A DNA stretch of 64,000 nucleotides. Origin: Pyxidicoccus sp. MSG2 (GTDB lineage Bacteria > Myxococcota > Myxococcia > Myxococcales > Myxococcaceae). The position numbers and the translations under genes were made by a program. Under the pieces are notes generated by a model that worked only from the letters and a program-made list of their open reading frames with translations, ran no database searches and was not told where the DNA came from. The DNA lies in NCBI RefSeq assembly GCF_026626705.1, contig NZ_JAPNKC010000001.1:12277001-12341000 (forward strand). The letters run 5' to 3'. This document shows, piece after piece, positions 26,333 through 34,363 of the stretch. Numbering within the stretch: the first letter of the stretch is position 1; every line of letters begins with the position of its first letter.

Positions 26333-27812
26333 CCTCGGCCGGCTCGCGGAGGAACGGCAGGCGGCGTGGCAGCCGCCTCGCCCGGAAGCCCTCGATGGAG
26401 CGGTGAAACAGGCGCAATAGCGGCATCCCGGTGCGCCCTTCGAGGGCGGACAGCTCCTCGGCGGAGCGCTCCAACAACACACGGGCGCGGCCGTACTCCG
26501 CGACCACCCAGGCCCGCCCCGCGTTCGAGCCCAGCAGGGCGTCGTAATCACCCGGTTCCGCGCCCTCTCCCCTCACCTCTTCCGCGACCTCGGCCGGCAC
26601 GTTGTAGAGCCCCGCTTCCAGGTCCTCGCGCAGGTCGCGCAGGGTGGAGCACCAGCCGAACGCGTCGATGAGCGACGGCACGTCCGAGGCGCGCACGTCG
26701 GCGCTGGCCACATGCAGCATCAGGTCCACCGACAGCCGGAAGGTGTCCCGGTGCTGCGCGAGCAGCGCGTCGGCGGACAGCCACCGCCGCGCGCGCACCC
26801 GCTCCCGGTCCCTTCGCATGGTGCGCATGAGCGCGAAGACGTGCGCCCGCGCCTCCGGAGCCTCCAGGCTGTCGAGCAGCTCGCGCCCGAGCGTGGCCGC
26901 CGTCCCGGTGTCCTTCCCCTGCCCCGTCTCCAGCTCCGCGAGCAGCGCGTCCACCCAGTCGAGTGGCTCGCCCTTCACGGCCCGGTCTCCGTCCAGCACG
27001 TCGTCCACGAGCTGGAGGAAGCAGAATCCCACCCGGGCCACGCGGGCCTGACGCCGCCAGCGGCCCAGCGAGTAGCGATAGAGCACCAGACCGATCAGCG
27101 CATAGCGCAGGTGCCTGCGGGAGAAGCGGAACAGCTCGCGGGCACAGAGCGCCTCCACGCGGAGCGCGGCCAGGAAGTCTTCACGGCGGGCCCGGGGGGC
27201 GACGAACCGCCACGTGCCCCAGGCGAGCAGCGCGCCCGCCACCACGTCCACCACGTGGTGCTCGTGGATGAGCAGTGTCGACGCGGCGATGGCCGTGGCC
27301 CAGAGGCCCCAAAGCGCCCGCGCCCACCCGCCCGAGCGCTCCGCGTACGCCAGCGCGGCCGTGCACGCGAAGGCGACGTGGAGCGACGGCAGGTAGTTGC
27401 GCTCCAGGTTCAGGGTGTCGGCCACGAAGAAGATGTCGGCCCAACCGCCCTGCACGACGCGCGTGGGCCAGGCGACCTCCACGGGCAGCACCAGGTAGCC
27501 CACCGCGCCCACCACCGTCTCCGCGCAGAGCGCGAGCGCGAAGGGCACCATGTCCCTCCAGGTGCGGAAGACGAACAGGGACAGCAGCAGCAGCACGTCC
27601 ATGCTCACGTAGACCGCTGCCCACGCTGGGACGAACGGGATGTGCCGCTCGAAGGGCAGGTCCACGCGAAGGCCGCCGGAGTAGAAACCCGTCACCCAGC
27701 TCGCGCCGCCGTACACGGCGAGGAAGAACAGCGCGAAGCCGAGCGCGAGCGAGCCCGTGAGCAGCAACTCCCCGCGCCGGGGCAGACCGAACAACGCCGG
27801 ACGCCCGCTCAT
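26295..27812 (-). CDS. Fusion: PAP2-family phosphatase + class I isoprenoid-synthase-like domain
   Basis: The product is 505 residues. Residues 1-205 form a polytopic PAP2-type phosphatase: PSLH at 142-145 carries the second motif, and HHVVD (H185 with D189) the third. Residues about 215-490 are all-helical and look like the squalene/phytoene-synthase branch of class I isoprenoid synthases: first Asp-rich motif LQLVDDVLDGDR with D270-D274, second motif LRDLREDLEAGLYNVP at 391-406. In such enzymes both motifs hold Mg-diphosphate. The fusion suggests that a prenyl (di)phosphate is condensed or cyclised and the phosphate group removed at the membrane; this is inference. The start ATG at 27810-27812 overlaps the desaturase stop (ATGA). 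It is the third gene of the operon. Confidence 0.8.
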   Translation of the reverse strand: MSGRPALFGLPRRGELLLTGSLALGFALFFLAVYGGASWVTGFYSGGLRVDLPFERHIPFVPAWAAVYVSMDVLLLLSLFVFRTWRDMVPFALALCAETVVGAVGYLVLPVEVAWPTRVVQGGWADIFFVADTLNLERNYLPSLHVAFACTAALAYAERSGGWARALWGLWATAIAASTLLIHEHHVVDVVAGALLAWGTWRFVAPRARREDFLAALRVEALCARELFRFSRRHLRYALIGLVLYRYSLGRWRRQARVARVGFCFLQLVDDVLDGDRAVKGEPLDWVDALLAELETGQGKDTGTAATLGRELLDSLEAPEARAHVFALMRTMRRDRERVRARRWLSADALLAQHRDTFRLSVDLMLHVASADVRASDVPSLIDAFGWCSTLRDLREDLEAGLYNVPAEVAEEVRGEGAEPGDYDALLGSNAGRAWVVAEYGRARVLLERSAEELSALEGRTGMPLLRLFHRSIEGFRARRLPRRLPFLREPAEVKPWPSGAVSGR

Positions 27813-28798
27813 CGCGCCTCCACGGTGAGGGGCAGTGGCTCCTCGCGCGGCTGCGTACCGAACGATGCGGGCCCGCTCGTCGCATCCTCCACGGTGGCGG
27901 GCAGCGGTCGGGGCCCACGCCACATGGACAACCAGACGCGCAGGAACGACGGCCGGGGAGCGCTCGAATCCACGAAGCGGCCCAGGTGGAGCCAGGGCAC
28001 GTGCGGGTGTCGGTGATGCGCGCGGTGGTAGTGGTAGTTGAGGAACAGCCAGCGCACGGGCGCGGCCACGCGCAGATCCCACGCCCCGTCGCGCACGTGT
28101 AGCGGAGACCACGCATGGTCCGCGTACTGCAACCCGCTCCAGTTGACGGCGAAGGCCGCGTAGCACAGCGCCTGGCCCGTCACGGTCAGGTCCAGTGCAG
28201 AGACGAGCCCGGCCTGCACCGCCACTGCCAGCAACACCTCCCACCGGATGGCCGCCCCCGGGGCGACCTCCAGCCGGCCCAGGTACGCATCCGCGCCCGT
28301 CTGCTCCCCATAGTGCGTACCCGTGCCGCGCAGTCGGTGCAGCAACCCGGGGATGAGGGCGAAGGCCACCGCGCCCACCGGCACGAAGAGCCAGTAGAGG
28401 CCACTGAGGATGGAGTACCACTGCGCGCGCTTGAGGAAGCGGTTGTCCCCGGGCCGGAAGTAGTCGAACTGCTCCAGCCGCGTCCGGTTGTGGCGGTGGT
28501 GGTTGAGGTGGAAGGCGCGCTGCATGGTGAAGGACGTGGGGAACAGCGTCGCCGCCACGCGCCCGAGCCCATCATTCACGCGGCGCGACGGGTGCAGCAC
28601 CCCATGCGTCGCCTCGTGCAGCAGCGAGAAGACGGTGTTGTTCACGAACGAGAACACCCCCGCCGCCATGAGCCGCACGGCCCATGCGTCCGCATGAGAG
28701 GCCAGCCAGAGACACCCGGCGCACGCGGTCATCGCGGAGGCCAGGAGCACGACATTGAGGGTGGCCGGGATGGGCGTGTCCCTACCCTCGCTCGTCAT
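27809..28798 (-). CDS. Fatty-acid-desaturase-family membrane diiron enzyme
   Basis: The product is 329 residues and polytopic. It carries the three His boxes of membrane desaturases/hydroxylases: HEATH at 61-65, HLNHHRH at 97-103 and HYHRAHH at 256-262, with H228 (ADHAW) as a possible extra ligand. Members desaturate, hydroxylate or ketolate acyl chains or carotenoids. The box spelling alone does not decide the substrate. The start overlaps the end of the Rieske gene by 17 bp and the stop overlaps the start of the PAP2-synthase gene, so all three are translationally coupled. The Rieske protein could act as its redox partner or as an independent oxygenase. Confidence 0.88.
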   Translation of the reverse strand: MTSEGRDTPIPATLNVVLLASAMTACAGCLWLASHADAWAVRLMAAGVFSFVNNTVFSLLHEATHGVLHPSRRVNDGLGRVAATLFPTSFTMQRAFHLNHHRHNRTRLEQFDYFRPGDNRFLKRAQWYSILSGLYWLFVPVGAVAFALIPGLLHRLRGTGTHYGEQTGADAYLGRLEVAPGAAIRWEVLLAVAVQAGLVSALDLTVTGQALCYAAFAVNWSGLQYADHAWSPLHVRDGAWDLRVAAPVRWLFLNYHYHRAHHRHPHVPWLHLGRFVDSSAPRPSFLRVWLSMWRGPRPLPATVEDATSGPASFGTQPREEPLPLTVEAR

Positions 28799-29753
28799 CG
28801 CGGTCCTCGGGCAGGCTGGCGGTGAAGGCCATCAACTGGCGCAGGATCGGGTCCTCCGCGGCGCCGGCCGGGTTGAAGCGCATGCCGTGGAGCACGGACA
28901 GGTCCCTGCGCAGGAACGACGTGAAGAGCCACCGGGACACCGCGAGCGACAGCCGCTCCAGGCCCGGGATGCGGCCCCGGCGCGCGGCGAAGGCTAGCCG
29001 CACCGCCATGCCCGCCTCGGTCTTCCGGATGCCAGCGACGAGGGCGCTCCGCGTCCGGCCGAGGTCGCTCTCCACGGAGAGCAGCGTTCCGCCATGCACG
29101 GTGATGGTGACGCGGATGTGGTTGCCGGACAGCGTCTTCATCAGCCAGTCACTGGCCCCGGTGCCGGTGACGCGCGAGGTGTAGCGCAGGCGCAACGTGA
29201 ACGGGTCCGGCCGCTCCACCACGGGCGCGTCCCGCAGTTCGCGGTGGTGCACGGTGCGCAGGTGCTCGATGTCGAACGAGTTGGCCACCAGCGGCAGCCA
29301 GTCACAGCGCACGGTGACTTCGCGTCCGGTGCGCCAGGACAGGTCCGCGGCACCCACCTCCGGCGGAGGACAGAGGACCACGGGTCCGTTGAAGACGAGG
29401 ATGGCGCCGTAGCGCTCCACCACGGGGAACGGCCGCTGTCCGGGCCTGCCGCCCACGTCCGCCTGGCAGGCGCCGCTGCCGTCGAAGCGCCAGTGGTGCA
29501 GCGGGCAGCGCAGACAGTCACCGACGACGGTGCCGCCCGCGAGGTGCGTGCCCATGTGCGCGCAGTGCGCGGACAGCGCGTGCGCGCCGCCGCCCTGTCC
29601 CCGGAAGAGCACCAGCTCCCTTCCGCCGAGGCTGAAGCCCATCACCTGTCCGCGCCGGAGCGACTCGGACGGGCACACGAGGTGCCACGCCCGGAGCCGG
29701 CCCGGCTCGGGTTGACGGACCGGGTCCGCCCACGCCACGACATTCACCGCCAT
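28782..29753 (-). CDS. Rieske [2Fe-2S] oxygenase (KshA/aromatic-ring-hydroxylase-like)
   Basis: The product is 323 residues. The Rieske cluster motif is C64-x-H66 (CAHMGTHL) and C83-x2-H86 (CPLHHW). A mononuclear iron site follows in the catalytic domain as NSFDIEHLRTVHHREL (H164 and H169, with D161). The layout matches terminal oxygenase components of the Rieske non-heme iron family that act on steroids, fatty or terpenoid rings, such as KshA or cholesterol 7-desaturase. No ferredoxin or reductase gene is nearby, so electrons must come from elsewhere. It is the first gene of the three-gene operon. The short gap to the next gene upstream (29754-29819) should contain the promoter. The substrate is unknown. 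Confidence 0.88.
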   Translation of the reverse strand: MAVNVVAWADPVRQPEPGRLRAWHLVCPSESLRRGQVMGFSLGGRELVLFRGQGGGAHALSAHCAHMGTHLAGGTVVGDCLRCPLHHWRFDGSGACQADVGGRPGQRPFPVVERYGAILVFNGPVVLCPPPEVGAADLSWRTGREVTVRCDWLPLVANSFDIEHLRTVHHRELRDAPVVERPDPFTLRLRYTSRVTGTGASDWLMKTLSGNHIRVTITVHGGTLLSVESDLGRTRSALVAGIRKTEAGMAVRLAFAARRGRIPGLERLSLAVSRWLFTSFLRRDLSVLHGMRFNPAGAAEDPILRQLMAFTASLPEDRDDERG

Positions 29754-29819
29754 GGCGCGAGGCTAACGGACGGTACGGCCCGCTCGCCACCCGCCCGAAC
29801 ACCGTCTGTCACCGCGCGC

Positions 29820-30593
29820 TCACGCCGCCGGAAGGAACATTCCTTCCAGCCGGGGCTGCCACCGGGCCCGGAGCGCCTCGACGGCGGGCGCGTCCAGCCC
29901 CCAGGTGAGCAGGCAGACCCAGGCCTGCACCTCGCCATCGCAGCCGTTGATGTCCACGGTGATGCGCGCGTCGTTCCAGTTCTTCACGGTGATGCCGAGC
30001 GCGCGCGGAGGCATCCACAGGTCCACATTCCCTTCCAGCGCCTCGCCCGTGACGGCGCGGGCCTGGAAGGTCCGCTCTCCGGTGCGCTCCAGGCCGAGCA
30101 CGCCCGGCCCCAACAGCCGCTGCCACGCCTGCTCCAACGACACGCTCCCCACCGGCACGGGCACCATCACCTGCTGCCCGGGGACGCCCGGGTGCCGCTC
30201 CAGCATGTGCTTGAGGTTCTGGAAGAACACCTCCCAGCCGCGGTCCAGCGCGTCGTACTCGGCCTCCCAGTCCGCGCCCTCGCCAAAGCCCGAGTGGACG
30301 AGCCGCAGCGTCGTCTCCCCGCCCTCGCCTTCGACATACCAGTCGGTGGCGACCTGCGGTCGCCCGGGGCTGCGCGTCTGGAAATGCTTCCCCTGCTCCC
30401 AGACCTCGATGCGCGACTGGTCCGCCATGCCGGGCCAGCTCAGCCACACGTAGCCGCCGACGCCTGGCTGCACCTTCGCGTCGAGCGCGAACCAGCGGAC
30501 GATCTGGTCCGCCTCGGTGATGGCGCGCCAGACGGCATCGCGAGGGGCGTTGATCTTCACCTGCTTCTCGAGGCGCGTCTTGTCCTGGCTCAC
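29820..30593 (-). CDS. SRPBCC/AHSA1-family protein
   Basis: The product is 257 residues. The first 150 are an AHSA1-type START/SRPBCC helix-grip domain: QVKINAPRDAVWRAITEADQ, then IVRWFALDAKVQPGVGGYVW, TDWYVEGEGGETTLRLVHSG, and HMLERHPG. The C-terminal 100 residues repeat a strand-rich pattern (RTGERTFQARAVTGEALEGN, then ALGITVKNWNDARITVDING) and may be a second, diverged helix-grip domain. The ligand is unknown. The GTG at 30591-30593 overlaps the TGA of the ArsR-type gene, a very common pairing in which AHSA1 proteins sit directly after an ArsR regulator. Confidence 0.88.
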   Translation of the reverse strand: MSQDKTRLEKQVKINAPRDAVWRAITEADQIVRWFALDAKVQPGVGGYVWLSWPGMADQSRIEVWEQGKHFQTRSPGRPQVATDWYVEGEGGETTLRLVHSGFGEGADWEAEYDALDRGWEVFFQNLKHMLERHPGVPGQQVMVPVPVGSVSLEQAWQRLLGPGVLGLERTGERTFQARAVTGEALEGNVDLWMPPRALGITVKNWNDARITVDINGCDGEVQAWVCLLTWGLDAPAVEALRARWQPRLEGMFLPAA

Positions 30594-31168
30594 TCGGGGC
30601 TCTCCTTCTCGGGTGCGGCTGCGGGGTGAACGCCGAGGAAGAGGCGGTAGTGGCGCCCTCCCTCGGCCCTGTCGTCGTGGTAGCGGGTGACGAGCCGGGC
30701 GACGGTCTCCGCCAATTCCTCCGCGAAGGCATGTCGCGCCTTCGCGTTGGGGAAGCGCACGTCGGCCTGCAGGGAAAAGGTCGGCAGCGTCTTGCCCGCC
30801 GCCTGCGCGCGCTCGCGCAGGGAGGCCACCTCACGCACGCTGCGCGCGGCGACGGCGATGAGGTACGCGGACGAGAAGCGGTCCACCGCCGCGGCGGGGT
30901 CCGGGGCCAGCGAGGCCAGGGCCTCGGCGGACACGAGGTAGGCGCGCGAGCTGGCCTTCACCAGCCGCTCCACCACGTTGCCCTTGCGGCGCTCCTCGAC
31001 CAGCTCGACCAGGCCCTGCTGCTCCAATTCGCGCAGGTGGTACCCGACCTTCTGCCGCGAGGTGTCCAGCTCGCGCGCGAGCGCCGCCGCCGTGATGGGC
31101 GTCGCGAGCCGCTCCAGGATGCGCGCCCGCATCGGCCGGGCCTTCGCCGCGCTGCTGTCCTTCGCCAT
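30590..31168 (-). CDS. ArsR-type winged-helix transcriptional regulator
   Basis: The product is 192 residues with an N-terminal winged helix: RARILERLATPITAAALARE, then LDTSRQKVGYHLRELEQQGL and a wing at VELVEERRKGNVVERL. The C-terminal half is helical and carries no metal-binding Cys set, so it is probably not a metal sensor. The ATG at 31166-31168 is placed just downstream of a palindromic operator. With the -10-like TACAAG at 31175-31180 the transcript could start at or within a few bases of the ATG, that is, be leaderless. It is co-transcribed with the AHSA1 gene and probably represses the pair. The inducer is unknown. Confidence 0.85.
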   Translation of the reverse strand: MAKDSSAAKARPMRARILERLATPITAAALARELDTSRQKVGYHLRELEQQGLVELVEERRKGNVVERLVKASSRAYLVSAEALASLAPDPAAAVDRFSSAYLIAVAARSVREVASLRERAQAAGKTLPTFSLQADVRFPNAKARHAFAEELAETVARLVTRYHDDRAEGGRHYRLFLGVHPAAAPEKESPE

Positions 31169-31174
31169 GCCCGC

Positions 31175-31223
31175 CTTGTAGCTCCGACAAACTTTCCAGG
31201 TCAAGACAAAGAAAGTTTGTCGG
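31175..31223 (-). promoter_or_regulatory. Promoter and palindromic operator of the ArsR-AHSA1 operon
   Basis: CCGACAAACTTTC (31184-31196) and GAAAGTTTGTCGG (31211-31223) form a perfect 13-bp inverted repeat with a 14-bp spacer. On the minus strand a -35-like TTGACC (31199-31204) sits between the arms and a -10-like TACAAG (31175-31180) follows 18 bases later. One arm lies between -35 and -10, so binding would block the promoter. A third partial half-site, GTTTTGTCGG, lies at 31232-31241. Confidence 0.75.
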
Positions 31224-31317
31224 TGGCCAGGAGGTTTTGTCGGCGCCAGGCTGGAACCCGTCCGGCGGCCCTGCTGTCCTGCGCGCGGACACGAAGAGGC
31301 TGGCTCCGGGAGATGGA

Positions 31318-34227
31318 ATGAAGCGGAACGCACTCGTGCTGGTGGCAGTGCTGGCGGTCCTCGCGGTGAGCGGACTCTGGTGGGCCGGCAGGTCGGACGA
31401 CGCCGGGCCGACTCCGTCCCGGGACACCGCTCCATCCACGACGGCCCCCGTCCCTGGCGGCGCATCGTCGCCAGGCGGAACGGCGACCACGGAGTCCCGA
31501 GGCGCGACTCCCGGCGAGAGCACCGTGGGCGGGACGCCCCTCGTCGACGAGCCGATGCGTGAGGAGGAAGGCACCCTGCGCGCCGAGGTGCACACCGCCT
31601 CGGGGCCGCGCTCGGGAGCGCGCGTGACGCTCTACTTCCGGGGGCTCGGTGCCTCCGGCGTGGGGAAGCCCGGTTGGTTCGTCGCGGGCAGCGGCGTCAC
31701 CGACGCAGCGGGCGTCGTCGTGCTGCCCGCGCGGCCGGGCAACTACCTCGTCACGGCGCAGGCGGAAGGCCTCGCCAGGGCCCGCGCCTACGTCACCCGC
31801 CCGCGAGGTGAAGCCACGACGGCGGTGCGGCTCACGCTCGACGCGGGCGGCACCCTTGAAGGCGTCACGGTGGAGCGGGGCTCGAAGACGCCGGTTCCAC
31901 TCACGGAGATCACGCTGACGCCTCGCACGTCCGCCGATGGCCTCGTGCTGCCCCCCACCCTCTCGGCGGGTGCGTCGGTGCCGGAGGAGGAGCGTTCCAC
32001 CACCACCAGCGACGGGCGCGGCGACTTCCGCTTCCAGGGACTGGCACCCGGTGAGTACCAATTGGACGCCCGCGCACCGGGGCATGCACCCAAGCGACTC
32101 GGACGCGTGCACGTGCCCACCTCGGGGCTCACCGTGGAATTGGAGGGCTCGGCCTTCATCGAGGGCTTCGTCGAGCGGCCCGACGGCAAGCCCGCCCCAG
32201 GAGCGCAGGTCATCGCCTCGGGCACGGGAAACGCCGTGGAGACCGACACGAGCGAAGGAGGCGCGTTCTCGCTCGACGTGCCGCCGGGCGTGTACCAGGT
32301 CGCCGCGCGCCAGGGAGAGCTGACCGGCGCATCCCCCGCGCGCATCGTCGTAGGCGCGGGCATGACGGTCCGCGACGTGCGCATCCGCCTGGGCTCCCAG
32401 GCCTCGCTCGTCGGAGTCGTCCGGCGCAAGGACACGGGCGAGCCCATCAGCGGAGCGAGGGTCTCCGTCGCACCGGGCGCCCTCACCTTCAACTTCGATG
32501 AAGACCCGACCGAGGTCGCCAGCGCCACCTCCGGAGCGGATGGCCGGTTCGAAGCGGGCGCGCTCGCGTCGGGGATGTACGCGGTGACGGTGCGAGCGAA
32601 GGGCTTCAAGAAGTGGTCGCGAAGCGGCGTCAGCGTGCTGGACGGCCAGCGCTTCGACCTCGTCGCCGAACTGGACGCCCACGGCCGCATCGAGGGAACG
32701 GTGGTGGACGGAGCCGAGAAACCGCTGGCGGGCATCCACGTCACGCCCGAGTCGCGCTGGCGGATGGCGCCGCTGGAGGGCGCGCTCGAGACGGTGACGG
32801 ACGCGCAGGGCGCCTTCGTCCTCGAGGGGCTCCCACCCGGAGACATCTACGTCGCGGCCCGACGCCCCGGCAGCGAGACGAACACCCGCGAAATGGTGAA
32901 GGTCGCCCCGGGCGAGACGAGTCGGGTCCGCATCCAGCTCCAGGAAGAGGGGCAGCTCGAAGGCACCGTCCGGCTCCAGGGAGGCCGCGTTCCCCCCAGG
33001 CCCGTCACCGTCTCCGCGCTGCGGGTCGGCGCGCCCTACTCCGAGTCCTTGAAGGTCGCGGCCACGCCCGACGGCGCATGGTCGATGAAGGTTCGCGCGG
33101 GCCGCTACCGGCTCACCGCGTGGATGACGGACACCGGCAACCAGAACGGCGACCAGGAGAAGGTGGTGGAGCTGGAGGCCGGCGGCTCGAAGCACGTGGA
33201 CCTCGAAGTGCGCGAGGCGAGCCGCCCCATCGTCGTCACGGTGCTCGAGCCCAACGGCGCGCCCAGCGTCTCCGCCACGGTGATGGGCAGCGAGCCGGGC
33301 AAGAACGAGGTGCTGCTGGAGGACACCACCGACGCCTCCGGCCAGGTGACGATGGTGGCGGACGCGGTGGGCGGCCCCTCCGTGCACTTCTGGGCCACCA
33401 ACGGCGGACGCCGGGGAGACCTGCCCTCGGTGCCGTCGTCTCGCACGGCCGTCACGCTCCAGCTCGTCGCGGGCGGGCGGCTGACGGGCACCGTGCGCTC
33501 GGCGGGAGGCCGCGCCGTCGAAGGCTTCCGCCTGGTGGTGACCTCCCTTCGCACCGACGACGACTTCCTCACCCGGCAGGAGCTGGACTTCGCGGGGGAC
33601 CGGTTCGTCGTCGAGGACATGCTGGCCGGGAGGGTCGCCCTCACCGCCACGCTCCCGGATGGCCGCGCCGGCAAGGCGGAGGCCACCGTCACCGCTGACG
33701 GCGTCACGCAGGTGGACGTCGTCGTGGAGGCCGGAGGCGCCCTGACGGGCCGGCTGGTGGATGTCTCGGGCGCGCCGCTCGCGGGCGGGTTCGTGGACGT
33801 GGACGGCGTCTTCTCTCCGACGGCGGGAGCGGATGGCCGCTTCCGGGTGGAGGACCTCGCGCCGGGCCCCCACCGCGTCATCGCCTGGGGACGACGCGGA
33901 CAGCTCGCGGACCGGCAGGTGACGCTCGTGTCCGGCAAGCCGGTGGACCTTGGTGACTGGCGAATGGGGCCCGGCCGCGTGGAGCCCGGGCGCCTGGGGC
34001 TCTACTTCGGCATGAGTGGTGACGACGTCACGGTGAGCCTGCTCGCGGAGGGAGGCCCCGCGACGTCACTGCGCGTGGGCGACGTGGTGCGGTCCATTGA
34101 CGGCGCCACCGTGCGCGACGCGGGAGAGGCCCGCCAGCGAGAGCTGGGCGCACCGGGCAGCCCGGCCACGCTCGTCATCCTCCGCGAGGGGCGCACGTAC
34201 CCCGTCACCCTCACCCGCGCCCTGTAA
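31318..34227 (+). CDS. Secreted or anchored multidomain protein with regulatory-like repeats and PDZ domain
   Basis: The product is 969 residues from the ATG at 31318, which has GGGAG five bases upstream. An N-terminal signal or anchor (LVLVAVLAVLAVSGLWWAG) is followed by a Pro/Thr/Gly/Ser-rich linker. At least eight tandem carboxypeptidase-regulatory-like (CNA-B-like) beta-sandwich domains come next, each with a phrase such as GRGDFRFQGLAPGEYQLDA, GAFSLDVPPGVYQVAARQGE, GRFEAGALASGMYAVTVRAK or GAFVLEGLPPGDIYVAARRP. The last 80 residues look like a PDZ domain (GLYFGMSGDDVTVSLLAEGG, LRVGDVVRSIDGATV). It is probably periplasmic or surface-exposed. The function is unknown. It is divergent from the ArsR gene. 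Confidence 0.82.
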   Translation: MKRNALVLVAVLAVLAVSGLWWAGRSDDAGPTPSRDTAPSTTAPVPGGASSPGGTATTESRGATPGESTVGGTPLVDEPMREEEGTLRAEVHTASGPRSGARVTLYFRGLGASGVGKPGWFVAGSGVTDAAGVVVLPARPGNYLVTAQAEGLARARAYVTRPRGEATTAVRLTLDAGGTLEGVTVERGSKTPVPLTEITLTPRTSADGLVLPPTLSAGASVPEEERSTTTSDGRGDFRFQGLAPGEYQLDARAPGHAPKRLGRVHVPTSGLTVELEGSAFIEGFVERPDGKPAPGAQVIASGTGNAVETDTSEGGAFSLDVPPGVYQVAARQGELTGASPARIVVGAGMTVRDVRIRLGSQASLVGVVRRKDTGEPISGARVSVAPGALTFNFDEDPTEVASATSGADGRFEAGALASGMYAVTVRAKGFKKWSRSGVSVLDGQRFDLVAELDAHGRIEGTVVDGAEKPLAGIHVTPESRWRMAPLEGALETVTDAQGAFVLEGLPPGDIYVAARRPGSETNTREMVKVAPGETSRVRIQLQEEGQLEGTVRLQGGRVPPRPVTVSALRVGAPYSESLKVAATPDGAWSMKVRAGRYRLTAWMTDTGNQNGDQEKVVELEAGGSKHVDLEVREASRPIVVTVLEPNGAPSVSATVMGSEPGKNEVLLEDTTDASGQVTMVADAVGGPSVHFWATNGGRRGDLPSVPSSRTAVTLQLVAGGRLTGTVRSAGGRAVEGFRLVVTSLRTDDDFLTRQELDFAGDRFVVEDMLAGRVALTATLPDGRAGKAEATVTADGVTQVDVVVEAGGALTGRLVDVSGAPLAGGFVDVDGVFSPTAGADGRFRVEDLAPGPHRVIAWGRRGQLADRQVTLVSGKPVDLGDWRMGPGRVEPGRLGLYFGMSGDDVTVSLLAEGGPATSLRVGDVVRSIDGATVRDAGEARQRELGAPGSPATLVILREGRTYPVTLTRAL

Positions 34228-34363
34228 CGCGTCGCACCGCGCCCGCGGGACGATGGACGGACGACCAGCCCGCGTGGCCGGCTCCGAATGATGTGAAGGG
34301 GAATTCACCCGGCCGCTGGGGCCCGGAAGGGGCCGCTGGCGGCGCCACGTCACAGGAGCCGTC

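Noticed and set aside
26295-28421. A 708-residue minus-strand protein
   Set aside because: Its first 200 residues overlap the desaturase gene out of frame; the true start is the ATG at 27812.
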